This document shows, in pieces, positions 1 to 12,200 of a stretch of DNA of 64,000 nt. The DNA is from Strongylocentrotus droebachiensis (Eukaryota > Echinodermata > Echinoidea > Camarodonta > Strongylocentrotidae), in assembly GCA_035222895.1 (NCBI GenBank), contig JAVYIG010007533.1, positions 36,787 to 100,786 of the forward strand, written 5' to 3'. Position 1 is the stretch's first letter, and each line of letters opens with the position of its first letter. The notes beneath the pieces are model-generated. The model was not told the origin of the DNA. It saw only the letters and a list, made by a program, of their open reading frames with translations, and searched no databases. A program made the position numbers and the translations under genes.

Positions 1-19
1 GGACATCAGCAATAGTAAC

Positions 20-3000
20 ATGCTTGCAGCCATAGAGAGGAAAATGAGTGCTGATGACAGAAAGGTCTGGTTCAGACAGCAAGATGAGAGAGGAGTTGTC
101 ACCATGACAGATTTGCTCGCTTGGATGAACAGGGAGATGAGGGCAAGAATGCGAGCCACCGCACCTCTCCGAAGTGAAGCACGACAGAGCACAGTGGGTC
201 ACGTGGCACAAGAGACGAGAAAGAAACCAGAAACAGCAGAACATCGATGCTGGATCTGTAACACGAGTGATCATTGGGTAGACCAATGCAAGAAGCTAAC
301 TTCAAGACCAGCACATGAGAGACTGAAGTTAGTCAAGGAAAACTATGCCTGCTTCAGTTGCCTGAAAAAGGCAGGTCGTGGTCACAGAATGTCTACATGC
401 CAGAGAAGACGACAGTGCTCTGAGAAGAGTAATGAGGAAAGGTGCAGGTATTTCCACCATCCTTTGCTGCACACAGATGACAAGAATGAAAGTCATGGTG
501 GAAACCGAACTCGCACTGGTCAGGTGGATGTTGCAGTGATTGGCATAGAAGGAGCTTTGCTGCCAATAGTTGCTATGGAATTTGTTAGCAAGGGAACCAG
601 TAAGAGAGGAAACTGTTTAATTGATTCAGGGGCGCAGATTAGCCTGATTAGACAGCAGGTAGCAACAGAGCTACAACTAAGAGGTACTCCTACGACAATT
701 ATTGTGATGAAGATAGGAGGGTCACAAGAAGTCTTGCAGACGCACAAGTACCGAGTGCCAATCAGAAAGATAGGTGAAGATGGTAAGCCCATCATCATAG
801 CAGCCATCGGAATTCCTCTCATCAGCGAGGATGCAGTAGAAGTAAGACTTCATGATTTGGCGAAGAAGTTCAGGCTAAAGAAAGACGACCTTCAAAGAGA
901 TAGTGGACCAATTGACATCCTGGTAGGAGTGAATTGTGCTAGAATGCACGGTGGAGAAGTCAGAGAAGCAGGGGACTACTGTGCTAGAAAGTCACCGTTA
1001 GGATGGGTTGTGTATGGGGAAACACCCCAGGAGGATACTTACACCAAGGAAGTGTTGCATGTAAAGCTGGCTACTCCAGTAGATCTCACTGACTTTTGGG
1101 CGATAGAGACAGAGGGTGTCGATGCAAAGCAATGTCGGTGTGATAATAGTGGTCTAACTAAGCAAGAAGCTTTGGAGGAAGAGATGATCCGTTCCTCAGC
1201 AAGGAAAGAAGGAAGGCAGTGGGAGATAGCATATCCCTGGGAGAAAGATCCTGATCTCTTACCCAATAACAAGTTCTTAGCAGAAAAGATGCTCTTTGCT
1301 GCAGAAAGAAAACTCAGAAAGAATCCAGAGCATACAGAAGCCTACAAATCTAAGAGACAAGAGATGACTGAGATGGGATTTGCTAAGAAGCTAGAGAAAG
1401 ATGAAATGACAAAGTACAAAGGACCGGTACATTACATCAGTCACCACGCAGTAATCAGGCCAGACAACAAAAGCACACCTCTGAGAATTGTATTCAATTC
1501 ATCTGCAATCTACAAAGGTCACTGCTTGAATGAGTACTGGAAGAAAGGGCCTGACTTACTCAACAACCTATCTGGAGTCCTCCTCAGATTCAGAGAACAC
1601 CCAGTGGCAATATGTGCAGATATTAGCAAGATGTATCACCGCATATTGATTCCCGAAAGAGATCAGCATGTACACAGATTTCTGTGGAGAGACATGAACC
1701 AGGAGAAAGAACCAGATGTGTATATGATGAAGGTGGTGACGTTTGGAGACAAGCCAGCTGCGGCAATGGCTCAGATAGGTGTAAGACTGACGGCAGAGGA
1801 AGGTGAAGCCAAGTACCCAGAAGCAGCTGCAATCCTGAAAAGAAACATCTACATGGATGACATCTGCGATTCAGTAGAGACTGAAGATACAGCAAAGAAA
1901 CGTATCGCAGAGGTAGATGAACTGTTAGAGGCAGGAGGGTTCAAGGTTAAAGGTTGGCAATCAAACAAGCCACTTGATGGAGGCAACAAGCAGGAAAAGA
2001 TGAAACTCTTAGAGGAGATTGCTGAAGAGAAGGTGCTTGGTGTAGTGTGGCACAGACATAGTGATACCTTCTCATACAAGGTCAATCTACAAGAAACAGA
2101 TAGAGAGACAGAAAAGCTGACTAAGAGAAAGATCTTGGGAAAGGTAGCAAGAATCTATGATCCTATTGGGTTTGCTGCACCAATTATCATCAAGGCAAAG
2201 ACTGGCATCCAGAAGCTGTGGCAGGGTGGTTATGACTGGGATGAGGAGTTACCTGACGGAGATGAATGGAGAGGACTATTCAGAGAAATGAGTAAGCTCA
2301 ATGACATCAGTCTTGAGAGATGTCTGAAACCACAGAATGCCAGGGGGAAACCAGTCTTATGTATTTTCTGTGACGCTTCTGAGATTGCATATGGTGCATG
2401 CGCTTATCTGAGGTGGAAGACAGATGATGACAAGTATGAAGTGCGCTTCGTAACAGCCAAGTCGAAGGTCGCACCTCTCAAAGCTCTCACAATTCCTCGA
2501 CTTGAACTGCTGGCAGGAGTACTAGCAGCTAGAATGCACGAAGCAATCAGCAAAGAGATGAGGCTACAAGTGGAAAAGGTTGTTTTCTTCACTGATAGTA
2601 TGATTGTGCTCCAGTGGATAAAGTCTTCTGCCAGAACATACAAGGCATTTGTATCAAGCAGAGTAGGTGAAATCCAGACCCTAACAGACCCGGCAGACTG
2701 GAAACACATCCCTGGTGAAGTCAATGTAGCTGATAAGGTGTCACGAGGTATATCTGTAGAAAAGCTGTCAGAAGAGTGGAAGGGTGGGCCCATCTTTCTG
2801 CTCTCTGACGAGTCAGAGTGGCCTACAGACAAGGCAGTTGTGAATTGCAAAGGTGCCAGAAGTGAGGAAAAGACAAAGTCCCAGTCAGTCTTCGTAACAG
2901 CAGAGACATCGGAAGTGATAGAATGTAAGAGAACTTTGAGTTGGAAAAAGCTCCTGAGAACGACCGCATATGTATTCAGGTTTATCCAAATCCTGAAGGC

Positions 3001-4363
3001 TAAGTTACAGAAGGGACCCCAACCTGATGACAAAGTTACTCTAAGCCCGACAGAGTTAGATAGTGCAGAGAAGTACTGGGTAAAGAGAGCACAGATCAGT
3101 CTACTGCCCAGACTAGAGAAAGGAGAATTCAAGGTGCTCACTCCTTTTGTTGACGATGATGGTGTGATAAGAGTAGGTGGTAGAGTCGAAAACCTCGTGA
3201 CGTCATACGAGTCGAAGCATCCAGCTCTACTTCCTGCCAGCCATCACATATCACTGATGATTATACGCAGCACACATGAACTGGGACATCATGGAGTAGC
3301 AACGACTACGGCCAAGACACGGAGAAAGTTTTGGATACTCCAAGGTTACCGACTAGCTAAGACGGTGAAACATCGATGCGTGACGTGCAGAGCAGCAGAG
3401 TGTAAGAGGGAAACGCAGATTATGGCGAATCTGCCTAGCTGTCGATTGGCGCCATTCACCCCGCCTTTCCATTATACGTCATGCGACTACTTTGGCCCAT
3501 ATTTAGTCAAGGTGGGTCGAAACAAGAAGGCCAAGCATTACGGCATCATCTTCACATGTTTGAATACCAGAGCCGTACATCTCGAGATGGCGACAGACTG
3601 TTCAACGATGGAGTTTCTCCAAGCGTTACGCAGATTCATCGCAGTGAGAGGACAGCCTGCACAGTTTCTGAGCGACAACGGGACGCAGTTCGTTGGAGCG
3701 GAACGCGAGCTTCGCGAGATGGTTAGAGGATGGAGCGAGAGAGAGCTCAAAGATTTTTGTGCCGAGAAACGTGTAGTGTGGAAGTTTGTTACTCCAGGAG
3801 CGCCTCATCAGAATGGTTGTGCGGAAGCCATGGTGAAAAGTTGCAAGTTTGCTTTGAAAAGGGCAATAGGTGAGCAAGAGCTCACACCATTAGAGTTGTA
3901 TACATGTTTCTTAGAAGTCGCAAATCTTGTGAATGAACGACCAATAGGGCGCGTTGGTAATGATCCAGATGATGGAGGTTACCTCTGTCCGAATGATTTG
4001 TTGTTAGGGAGATCTTCGAGCAAGGTGCCGCACGGTCCATTCCGTGAGACCCGGAATCCCAGACATAGGGTCGAGTTTGTGCAACGTATTATTGATTCGT
4101 TTTGGAAGCGATGGGCACAAGATGTGCTACCACTTTTAGTTCCTAGTAGAAAATGGAACTGTGAGAGAAGAAATGTACGCGTAGGCGACATAGCGATGAT
4201 GGCAGAAGCTAACGCGATTCGCGGTCATTGGACCATAGCACGTGTGATTCAAGTGTATCCGGGTGCAGACGGCAAAGTGAGAAACGTAAAGCTGAAGACT
4301 GCAACGGGAATATCGCAGACCAATCAGCAAGCTAGCGATAATCTACCCAGTAGAAGGATATGA
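20..4363 (+). CDS. BEL/Pao LTR retrotransposon gag-pol polyprotein, 5'-incomplete
   Basis: Open frame of 1447 codons ending in TGA. Domain order is that of BEL/Pao elements: end of gag, two CCHC zinc knuckles (C77-C80-H85-C90 and C111-C114-H122-C127), an aspartic protease (IDSGAQ, about residue 201), reverse transcriptase with YMDD near residue 614, RNase H (about 780-930, with CDAS and TDSM motifs), an integrase with an HHCC zinc region (about 1085-1130) and a DDE core (Asp in SCDYFGP near 1154, Asp in LSDNGTQF near 1217, Glu in HQNGCAEAM near 1269). Protease before RT and integrase after RNase H are usual for this group. The first Met is probably not the true start, because gag is short and the window begins inside the element. 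No internal stop or frameshift is visible, so the copy is young. It makes transposition enzymes and is unrelated in function to the condensin gene downstream. Confidence 0.93.
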   Translation: MLAAIERKMSADDRKVWFRQQDERGVVTMTDLLAWMNREMRARMRATAPLRSEARQSTVGHVAQETRKKPETAEHRCWICNTSDHWVDQCKKLTSRPAHERLKLVKENYACFSCLKKAGRGHRMSTCQRRRQCSEKSNEERCRYFHHPLLHTDDKNESHGGNRTRTGQVDVAVIGIEGALLPIVAMEFVSKGTSKRGNCLIDSGAQISLIRQQVATELQLRGTPTTIIVMKIGGSQEVLQTHKYRVPIRKIGEDGKPIIIAAIGIPLISEDAVEVRLHDLAKKFRLKKDDLQRDSGPIDILVGVNCARMHGGEVREAGDYCARKSPLGWVVYGETPQEDTYTKEVLHVKLATPVDLTDFWAIETEGVDAKQCRCDNSGLTKQEALEEEMIRSSARKEGRQWEIAYPWEKDPDLLPNNKFLAEKMLFAAERKLRKNPEHTEAYKSKRQEMTEMGFAKKLEKDEMTKYKGPVHYISHHAVIRPDNKSTPLRIVFNSSAIYKGHCLNEYWKKGPDLLNNLSGVLLRFREHPVAICADISKMYHRILIPERDQHVHRFLWRDMNQEKEPDVYMMKVVTFGDKPAAAMAQIGVRLTAEEGEAKYPEAAAILKRNIYMDDICDSVETEDTAKKRIAEVDELLEAGGFKVKGWQSNKPLDGGNKQEKMKLLEEIAEEKVLGVVWHRHSDTFSYKVNLQETDRETEKLTKRKILGKVARIYDPIGFAAPIIIKAKTGIQKLWQGGYDWDEELPDGDEWRGLFREMSKLNDISLERCLKPQNARGKPVLCIFCDASEIAYGACAYLRWKTDDDKYEVRFVTAKSKVAPLKALTIPRLELLAGVLAARMHEAISKEMRLQVEKVVFFTDSMIVLQWIKSSARTYKAFVSSRVGEIQTLTDPADWKHIPGEVNVADKVSRGISVEKLSEEWKGGPIFLLSDESEWPTDKAVVNCKGARSEEKTKSQSVFVTAETSEVIECKRTLSWKKLLRTTAYVFRFIQILKAKLQKGPQPDDKVTLSPTELDSAEKYWVKRAQISLLPRLEKGEFKVLTPFVDDDGVIRVGGRVENLVTSYESKHPALLPASHHISLMIIRSTHELGHHGVATTTAKTRRKFWILQGYRLAKTVKHRCVTCRAAECKRETQIMANLPSCRLAPFTPPFHYTSCDYFGPYLVKVGRNKKAKHYGIIFTCLNTRAVHLEMATDCSTMEFLQALRRFIAVRGQPAQFLSDNGTQFVGAERELREMVRGWSERELKDFCAEKRVVWKFVTPGAPHQNGCAEAMVKSCKFALKRAIGEQELTPLELYTCFLEVANLVNERPIGRVGNDPDDGGYLCPNDLLLGRSSSKVPHGPFRETRNPRHRVEFVQRIIDSFWKRWAQDVLPLLVPSRKWNCERRNVRVGDIAMMAEANAIRGHWTIARVIQVYPGADGKVRNVKLKTATGISQTNQQASDNLPSRRI

Positions 4364-4447
4364 AGATTGAACAGTTAAAGTAGAAAATAAAACATTGGAC
4401 AAAACTCTATAAGAGACTGGAACAAGACTATGAGGAAGTCCCCTCAT

Positions 4448-4459
4448 GGGGTGGGAGGA
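4448..4459 (+). other. Polypurine tract of the BEL/Pao element
   Basis: GGGGTGGGAGGA lies directly before a TG dinucleotide, 85 bases after the pol stop codon. This is the expected place and composition for the plus-strand primer of an LTR retrotransposon. Confidence 0.7.
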
Positions 4460-4920
4460 TGTTTCGTTGAATGAACATAAACTATCCTTTTTTCATGCAT
4501 TATCATCAGTTACAAGTATCATGTTTATTCTAAGTTCGCTTGATTGAGATGTACTTGTAAGATACCATACTTAATGTTTTCCTTGTATTTTTGAGGACAC
4601 CACCATTAATGTCAGCGTGTATTTAGTGTGTGTCAGAATAACAACGAACGGGTACAGTTGTCGGTGTAGAAACCCTTATGTGTTTCTGTTTGCCATCAGA
4701 AATTGGCTTAAGATGCAATGTGCCTGTTACGAGGAATGTTTTCCCGTTAAACCAGAGTTCCTGCAAAAGAAATTGAATTGTTACGACTTCTCAAGAATAA
4801 AGCACACCAGCTAGAAGTCAAATCCAATTTGCGCAGTCTGAGTTTCTTCGGGGTAATTGCTGGGTGTTTGAGCCAACCATGCGTGTTTTAGTTGGTAATT
4901 GCTTCGATTTTCCTGGTAGT
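4460..4920 (+). mobile_element. Putative 3' LTR of the BEL/Pao element
   Basis: Begins TGTTTCG right after the polypurine tract and contains an AATAAA at about 4795 that could be its polyadenylation signal. The right boundary is uncertain because the 5' LTR is outside the window and cannot be compared. I end it before the tRNA-like SINE head at 4924. Confidence 0.55.
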
Positions 4921-4923
4921 GTG

Positions 4924-5030
4924 GGCGAGTTGGCTCAGTCGGTAAAGCGTCTGCCTGTCGAACCAAAGATCCCGGGTTCGACTCGTGTGAAATTTAGCCA
5001 ACACGATCATACCAATTCAGCTCCACTTTA
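4924..5030 (+). mobile_element. tRNA-derived SINE head
   Basis: Contains a pol III A box (TGGCTCAGTCGG, about 4930) and a B box (GGTTCGACTC, about 4975) at tRNA spacing, followed by non-tRNA sequence and A-rich runs. The stems do not form a good functional tRNA, so a SINE or tRNA pseudogene is the better reading. Confidence 0.6.
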
Positions 5031-5174
5031 AAAAAAACTTGGTGACCGTTAATTAATTATTTAATTAAAAAAAACAATACATGAGCCGGCTAATTGTGGG
5101 TAATATTTATAAGCAACATGAGAATGCCCAACAAAAAAGCCAACATCAGCATTGGCTGAAATACAACTTAAATG

Positions 5175-5619
5175 CAGGGGCGGATCTAGCTTTTTGCTAA
5201 GGGGGGGGTTTGACCAAAATAATGACGATGCAGAGCATCGTGTACGAGCCGCAAAGCGGCGAGCCGATTTTTTTGGGGGTGTTTATTTGAACCCCGTAAG
5301 TGATGTTTTCCTGGCATCTATTAACACAATGGAGACCATAAAAAGGAGTGCATGATAACGTCTTTTTAAATCAAGTAACAGTTTAATACACAGTTATATC
5401 CAGAGTTATCATGTGTTTGGTTAAGTTTCCAGATGAGTTGAATATCTTCTCACAATATTTGCACTTGAAAGGGTTTCTCTCCAGCGTGCGTTCTTTTTTC
5501 TTTCTTTTTTTCTTTCTTTTTTCTTTTTTTTTTTCTTTTTTTTTGGGGGGGGGGCGCCCAAGGGGGGGGGGGGGTTAAACCCCCTAAACCCCCCCCCCCC
5601 CCCCGTAGATCCGCGCCTG
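5175..5619. mobile_element. hAT-like TIR element with homopurine/homopyrimidine interior
   Basis: Ends are CAGGGGCGGATCTAGC and, inverted, GTAGATCCGCGCCTG. The sequence AAATG flanks both sides (5170-5174 and 5620-5624), a 5-bp TSD. The interior has long G, T and C runs. No transposase is present, so it is non-autonomous. Confidence 0.7.
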
Positions 5620-5639
5620 AAATGGCGTTATTTCGTTTT

Positions 5640-6052
5640 TTTCAATGGTTTTTTTCAAATTTTTCAAAATATCTGATATTTGTGGTGGTACACAAGTATT
5701 AGAAATCGTTATATTTCAGCCGTCTCTGAACCGATTTTGATCAAACAAAGATGATTTTGTCATTTAAATATTATGTTCTTTCAAATTTGACACTCAGTTT
5801 TTCATTATCTCACAAAAATAAATTTTGTGTAGCGCCCTCTGCAACAGAACTCAACTATCCCTTTAACAAATGCTGCAAAACCCCTCATATAAAGTGATCT
5901 ATCACTTAATCTTATAAGTTAATGCGATAAATCTCATTACTACGGGTTTTGCAGCCACCATATGTTTGATACAAATATATGAATTATGAAAGATACATGT
6001 TTTTATTAGTTTGCAGAATACTAAAATAAACACACCATTGCTTTTTTTTCAG
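5640..6052. other. Non-coding stretch upstream of NCAPD2 exon 1
   Basis: AT-rich sequence with no recognisable gene or repeat terminus. It ends in a clear 3' splice site (T-run then CAG at 6052), which means that at least one 5' UTR exon and the promoter lie further upstream. I could not locate that exon. Confidence 0.5.
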
Positions 6053-6201
6053 AAAATATTTAAGATTTTTAAAGGTGAAGATGAGCCTTAAGGACTTTGT
6101 GGTCCCTCTTCGTCTGAAAGACCTTCAGCAGGGTACAGGGATCAACCAGTACATCGTTGAAGAGGTTTACCCACTAAGACAGGTTGCAGACAAGATTGTC
6201 G
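6053..6201 (+). CDS. NCAPD2: NCAPD2 exon 1 (coding from 6081)
   Basis: The acceptor CAG ends at 6052 and the donor GTGAGT begins at 6202. It has 28 bases of 5' UTR, then 121 coding bases (residues 1-40, phase 1). It encodes LKDFVVPLRLKDL and GINQYIVEEV, matching the conserved N-terminus of condensin D2. Confidence 0.9.
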
Positions 6202-9200
6202 GTGAGTTATCAAGATCAAGCAAGATCTACTGTATAAGCAGTTATTTTGCACCAATTATGCAAATCACTCATTGATCGTGAATTTTAACAACAAGCGAAA
6301 ATATTTCAGCAAGCAATGTAACAGGGATGCCAGTGTGTGTGTGTGTGTGTGTATTGGGTTTTTACAGATGTGTATCATTCCGATATGATTATTTACGTCT
6401 GGGGACCGACCTTTCAACGTCACCATCCAAAAGACGCGACTCAGTTTCGAACCTGCGTTCTCGCCTGAATCAGTTTGTAACTTCCACTGTTAGCTGGATT
6501 ACAGGCGCACTCCACAACAGCCTAGTCGACTTTTCAGGCAATAGCCTGAATTCAGGCCCTGGTGAGTTATGTTCAAAATAGCTCATTCTAGGTGATTTTC
6601 AGGCCCTCTGACCAATAGAGTACCGAAGCTGTGACGTCATAAAATCTATTTTTAGAATTTTTCAATTTTTTCTTCATATTCCGAAAGAACATAAAAAATA
6701 ATGTCCAAATGTCGAAAACCAATTTAATATGTTAAGTATCGGCTGAGATATAACCATCTGAATAAATATACTCCCCATAGGAACTCAGTGTTATATGCTC
6801 TGGCTCCTAATGGTTAGGAGCCAGGGCATATATTCGTTCAGATGGTCATATCTCAGCCAATACTTAACATATTCAATTGGTTTTCGACATTTGGACATTA
6901 TTTTTGATGTTCTTTCGGAATATGAAGAAAAAATTGAGAAATTCTAAAAAATAGATTTTTGATGACGTCACACTTCACCACTCTATTCTTACTGGCATCC
7001 CTGAATGTAAGTAACCCCAGTCGCATGTAGCACACAACATCTTTACACCACAGCACAAGTCCTCACCAAGTCATGCTGTGCAGTTTGTTTGTTTGTTTGT
7101 TTTATTTCCACCTTTTCAAATCAATACAAAGAAACATACAAATAAATATTATGAATAACATGTAAGTTTGACAAATTATGTTTCTAGTTAAAATAAAAGT
7201 TTCTTACAAAAGGAAAAAAGCAGGAGACCACATGTCGTAAGCGTAAATGCTTGATTGAGACCATGCTGAACACAATTGGGCACTTCAATAATTCTTATAT
7301 TATATTAATCATTATACCAAGTAATAAATTCATGATTAATTCAAATCCAAGGATGATTATTAAAAAGTATATAACTGGCTTCACTGGGTAAAAGAGATGA
7401 ATTGTTTTTAATTCTGAAATTGTTTTATTTGAGTTGAATAACAAATCAAGTCCACAGCACAAGTCCTCACCAGGTCATGCTGTGCAGTTTGAGACTATGC
7501 TGAACATAATGGGGCACTTCATATTTTCATTTATTTTTTACCAAATAATTCTTATATTATATTAATCATTAAACCAAGTAATAAATTCATGATCAATTAA
7601 AATCGAAGGATGATTATTAAAAAGTATATAACCGGCTTCACTGGGTAAAAGAGATGGATCGTTTTTAATTCTGTAATTGTTTTATTTGAGTTGAATAACA
7701 AAATCAAGTGATACATATCAAATTCACACCCACATTTTTTTTTTTTTTTTTTTAGGTTGTAAGTCATCCCTTCATCATGATGGATCCTTTATGATTCTGG
7801 ATCATTTTGATAGCTTCTACAGTCTACTCAGGTAAATAAGATACTCACAATAATCATTTGTTTGTTTGTTTTACCTGACTGCTAGTAAGTAAGTGACCAG
7901 GGGACTAACAGCTTTAATTCCTCCCCTAGCGCATAGACTTCGTTTCAAACCCAGGACCTCCGGTTACGAGACCACTGCTCATCACTGTTCACTGAGCCAT
8001 CGCACCTCCTTTTTACAATGTTATATTATAATTTGTCGGGGGATTATTACCCTAACAAGCAATAATAATAGGATTATAACAGTTATATTTGTAAAGGTTG
8101 GCATTGTTTCATTAAACTGTCATAAGTACAAGTTCACTGACATCCCGTTGAAACACGTGTTGAATTCAACATGTCATTGGGTTGTTGGGCCTTTGTCGAA
8201 CTTGAACTTATCACGGTTTTGTGAAACGCTGACCGAAACATTACATTTCTAGGCAATTTGATGATTAGAATACCCATAGTCATTTGATTCAGTTACTATG
8301 GTACTTCTCATAATGTATATGCAGACCTGTCAACCAGTACGATTTAGTCGTATTTCGTACGATTTTTAGAAGCAAATACGACAGTACGATTTACAACAAA
8401 AAAAAACAAAAAAAAATAAACATTTTTTAGTGTGGGTGTGTGCCATTTTCAAGGCAAATGCCCATTCTGTCCTGTAAAGTATCCTGCAAGCATCTCACAT
8501 CGGCAGTTTGGGGATATTCATTGGTTCATCGAACACACCATGCAGTCGCGACGAAATCATGCATATTCAACCATTGATCAAAAAAAAAAATCTTCCTGTA
8601 TGTAGGAACTGTAAGAGGCATTGATCCGTCTTACAGTCCATGTTTATTTTCAAGAATACAACTTTTGTCAGTAAAATACAAATTTTGGGATTAAAGAATA
8701 CAGTTTTTGAACTCCAGAGGTTGGCAGGTCTGGTATATGGTACACCATCTCATTTCCACTATAAAGGATTACAGCCAGTCGCCATTTACAGGCGTACATA
8801 CGCTAGTCAAACACATATAACGTTTATAGGCTAGTCTCAGGTACCCACTGCAGGATGGAGAGAAGTAATGGATATAAAAAAAAGCTTTGGTTGAGGAGGA
8901 CATGATTGCCATGCTGGGGGATCGATCAAACCCACAATCTTTACAACTCGAGTCAACTGTTTAAAACGACATTTATATATTTACCTGTCTCCTGTGCGTC
9001 GGCATTCCCGATTTGACTTTTTGCTAATCGATTTGAAAGAACAGCTATGATTATGTATATGATTATATTGGAGAAACTGGTCAAATATTTTTGTGTTTAC
9101 ATCATGGTGCATATATAACAAAAACAACAAAATATAACTCTTGAAATGGTTTGTATACGTCAGAGCTGCCAAGTAGTACGGATTGGCCGTATTCCGTACG

Positions 9201-12200
9201 GAAATCAACTTAAAATACGGACGTACGTTTTTTCATGTTAAAATACGGATTTAAAAAAAAAAAAAAAAAACTTTTTTTTTTTTTGCCGACTCTGTCGGCA
9301 GCAAGCCATGTCCGTGTTTAAATAGAACCTTGTGGTACGCCATGTGTAATTGGAGGAATTATCTTAAACTTCATTTTGAGATCTATCAGAAAGATTACTT
9401 TCAAACCAAGATGACAGACAAATTCGAGTGTTGTTCTAGTTTCCGAGTGGTGAGTCAACACACCGATTACTGAGCTTGGAGACATTGCCAGGCATAGCGC
9501 CAAGTGAAGGGGCACCCCCGACTTTGATTTTTTTCGGCGGCAAAAAAGTGCGTCTTATACACGGGGATTAACGGTAGTGTAGATCTAGTGCGACACAATT
9601 GTTTACGTGTGGGACGGAAATGTAATATGTGATCGAACATTGCCGATATGCATGCATATTTTTTCACGCAAAAAAAAATACTGATTTTTTTTGTAAAAAT
9701 ACTGATTTTGGGGGATAAGAATACGGGGGATCTGATATGTATGTATTTAAACTTTGTTTGATTTCCTCGATATTTGTAACCTATTTTTTGCCAAGTGCCT
9801 CTCAGGAAAGCAGTTTTAATACTGAGAGAGTTGCCCTGTTTAGATAAAACAAATAGATCTTCTTCTTTTTTAACAAGATGTCTCACTTGTTTTTTTTTCC
9901 TTTTCCACAGACAATTCTCAAGTGTTGATCAAGATGCTAAAGAGGAGGCATGGGAGATCATTTTGACAGGTTTGTAGCTTCTCTCACGAAAGAGTTTCCC
10001 CATTTCATTTCAGAGTTGCATGTATTTTAGTCCAGTAATTTTATGTTCGAAACAAAGACACTGTGAAACTTAGAATGATGGTATACATAATTTATTATGA
10101 CAAAATCTTGTGATTCGGGAGAGCTACGGTATTTGTTTCCAGTTCATTGTGACTGTGCCGTGGACCAGCTTGCCGGGTGGTAGAGTCTCTGCCCGGATTC
10201 CAAGATTTGTTCTGACTTGTTTTCAATAAAAAGATCGAGCTCGAGATCTTTATTGACTGGGTGTGGCCAAAAATGTCTTTACAACGGTTGAAACTTCTCC
10301 CGGGAAGCCTAACATTAAAAATATTACCAGTAAAGATAATCATAGGGAAGACGTGAGGATTTTAATTTGCTCATGGCGATAATCACTTTCCCGTTCAACT
10401 TTTGATATCCTTAAGTCTTTTTCACTTCACACACATGTTTACATCTATCATACAGCCTGTTCAAGGAATGTGGGTGCATTTTACGAAGGGTATGTTTATG
10501 CTCAACTTTTTCTGGCGAGAATCAGGCATCTGTTACGCGTTTAGTTCAAACACGGTTGCGTCCTTTCTCACTTTTGTAAAATCACCGAAAAACGGCGATC
10601 ACAATCGCCGATCGTAAACTCACAAAAAGGTGCGTTTACAATTTGTAAACGCGTTTAAATGGGGTCGACGCACTTACCTCTAGTGGGTTTACGTAGCATG
10701 CACAGTGCAGGTTTGCGAATCCAGCTGCAAGGCCAATTAAGGCCACCCAGCGAGAATTGCCTGGAGGAGCCAGAGAAGTGAGCATAAACAGTACACCGTG
10801 GAACTGCGATTACGATGAGCGTTTATGATGAGCGTTTCAAATCGCTCATTCTGCCTTAAAAATTGAGCATAAACGCACCCTAAGTTGATTGAGAGTCCTG
10901 ACAATAATGATATGATCCAAAGTGCCGAAACCTTCTCAACGCAACCAAGATGACCACCTACAATTGTATATCTAATATGTCAATTGAGTGAAGACTTTGA
11001 GACAGAGGCCTGTAAACCTTTGACAGATACAAACTAAATATCATCAGTGGGATGTTGGAAGGGAAGAGCAGAGATGCCAACCAGTACAATTAATCATATT
11101 TACATGTAGTACAATAATAAGAGTGAAATACGATAATAAGATATCACCTATTAAACTAAGATTTTTTCATCTTTAATTTTTTTTAAAAATCTCTTTTTAA
11201 AATTTGTTTAAACCCATAAAAACAGCAGAATCACATAGAAACAAGTACAAGTAAACCCTCGCAACCCCAACAAAACCTTTTCTCATTAAATTTTAATGAA
11301 AGAGCAAACATTTTACTTGACCGTACTTAACAGTAAAACATTTTCTGAAATTTTACTGGGCCGGGGCCGACGGGCCAGTAGTAGTGTCAAGTTTTCGTGA
11401 AAATCTGATTTTTCTCTCCAAAATCTGATTTAATTTTTTTTTTTTTTTTTGAGGATACTCAGTCTGTTTTTTGTGTCAAGAGGTTGGCATCTCTGGAAGA
11501 GGTGTAGCTATTTTTCATTCATTCAGATATTCTAAATTCCCACTCATATTCTTAACTCATTATCTTTTTCACTACCCTTCCATCACATCCACCACACAGC
11601 CTGTGCAAGGAATGTGGATGCTCTCACCAAGTTCATTGAGAGTCCTGACAATGACCCTAAGCTCAGACATCTCCTTCTCAACGCAACCAAGATGCATCTT
11701 ATATCAGTTGAGCAAAGCCTTTGAGACAGGCAAACCCTTGATAGATACAAAATTACAAATTGAATATCGTCATTGGGTATTGCAAGGGAAAAGGTGTAGC
11801 TGTTATTTGTTCCTTGATGTATTCCAAAGTCCCAATAATGTTTTTAACTCATTATATTTTTCACCACACATCACATCCACCACACAGCCTGTGCAAGGAA
11901 TGTGGATGCGCTCACTAAGTTCATTGAGAGTCCTGACCATGATCCTAAGTTCGGACATCTCCTTCTCAACGCAACCAAGATGACCACCTACGTCCTATGT
12001 CAGCTGACTGAAGCGTTTGAGACGGAGGCTTGTAAACCCTCGACAGATACCGCTACCATGAAAGGAAGGGTATGTGTTGTGTTTATTTGAGCATCTTGAT
12101 GTGGTAACTCTTGACCTTATTTATTTGAAATTATCCAAGTTCACATATAATTTGTGTTGGGCCATGCAATTGTGTTTCTATTGACATGTACAGCTTACCT

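Noticed and set aside
11471-11983. 170-codon open frame containing a repeated protein segment
   Set aside because: It reads copies B and C of exon 4 in the wrong frame. The apparent protein repeat is the exon duplication.
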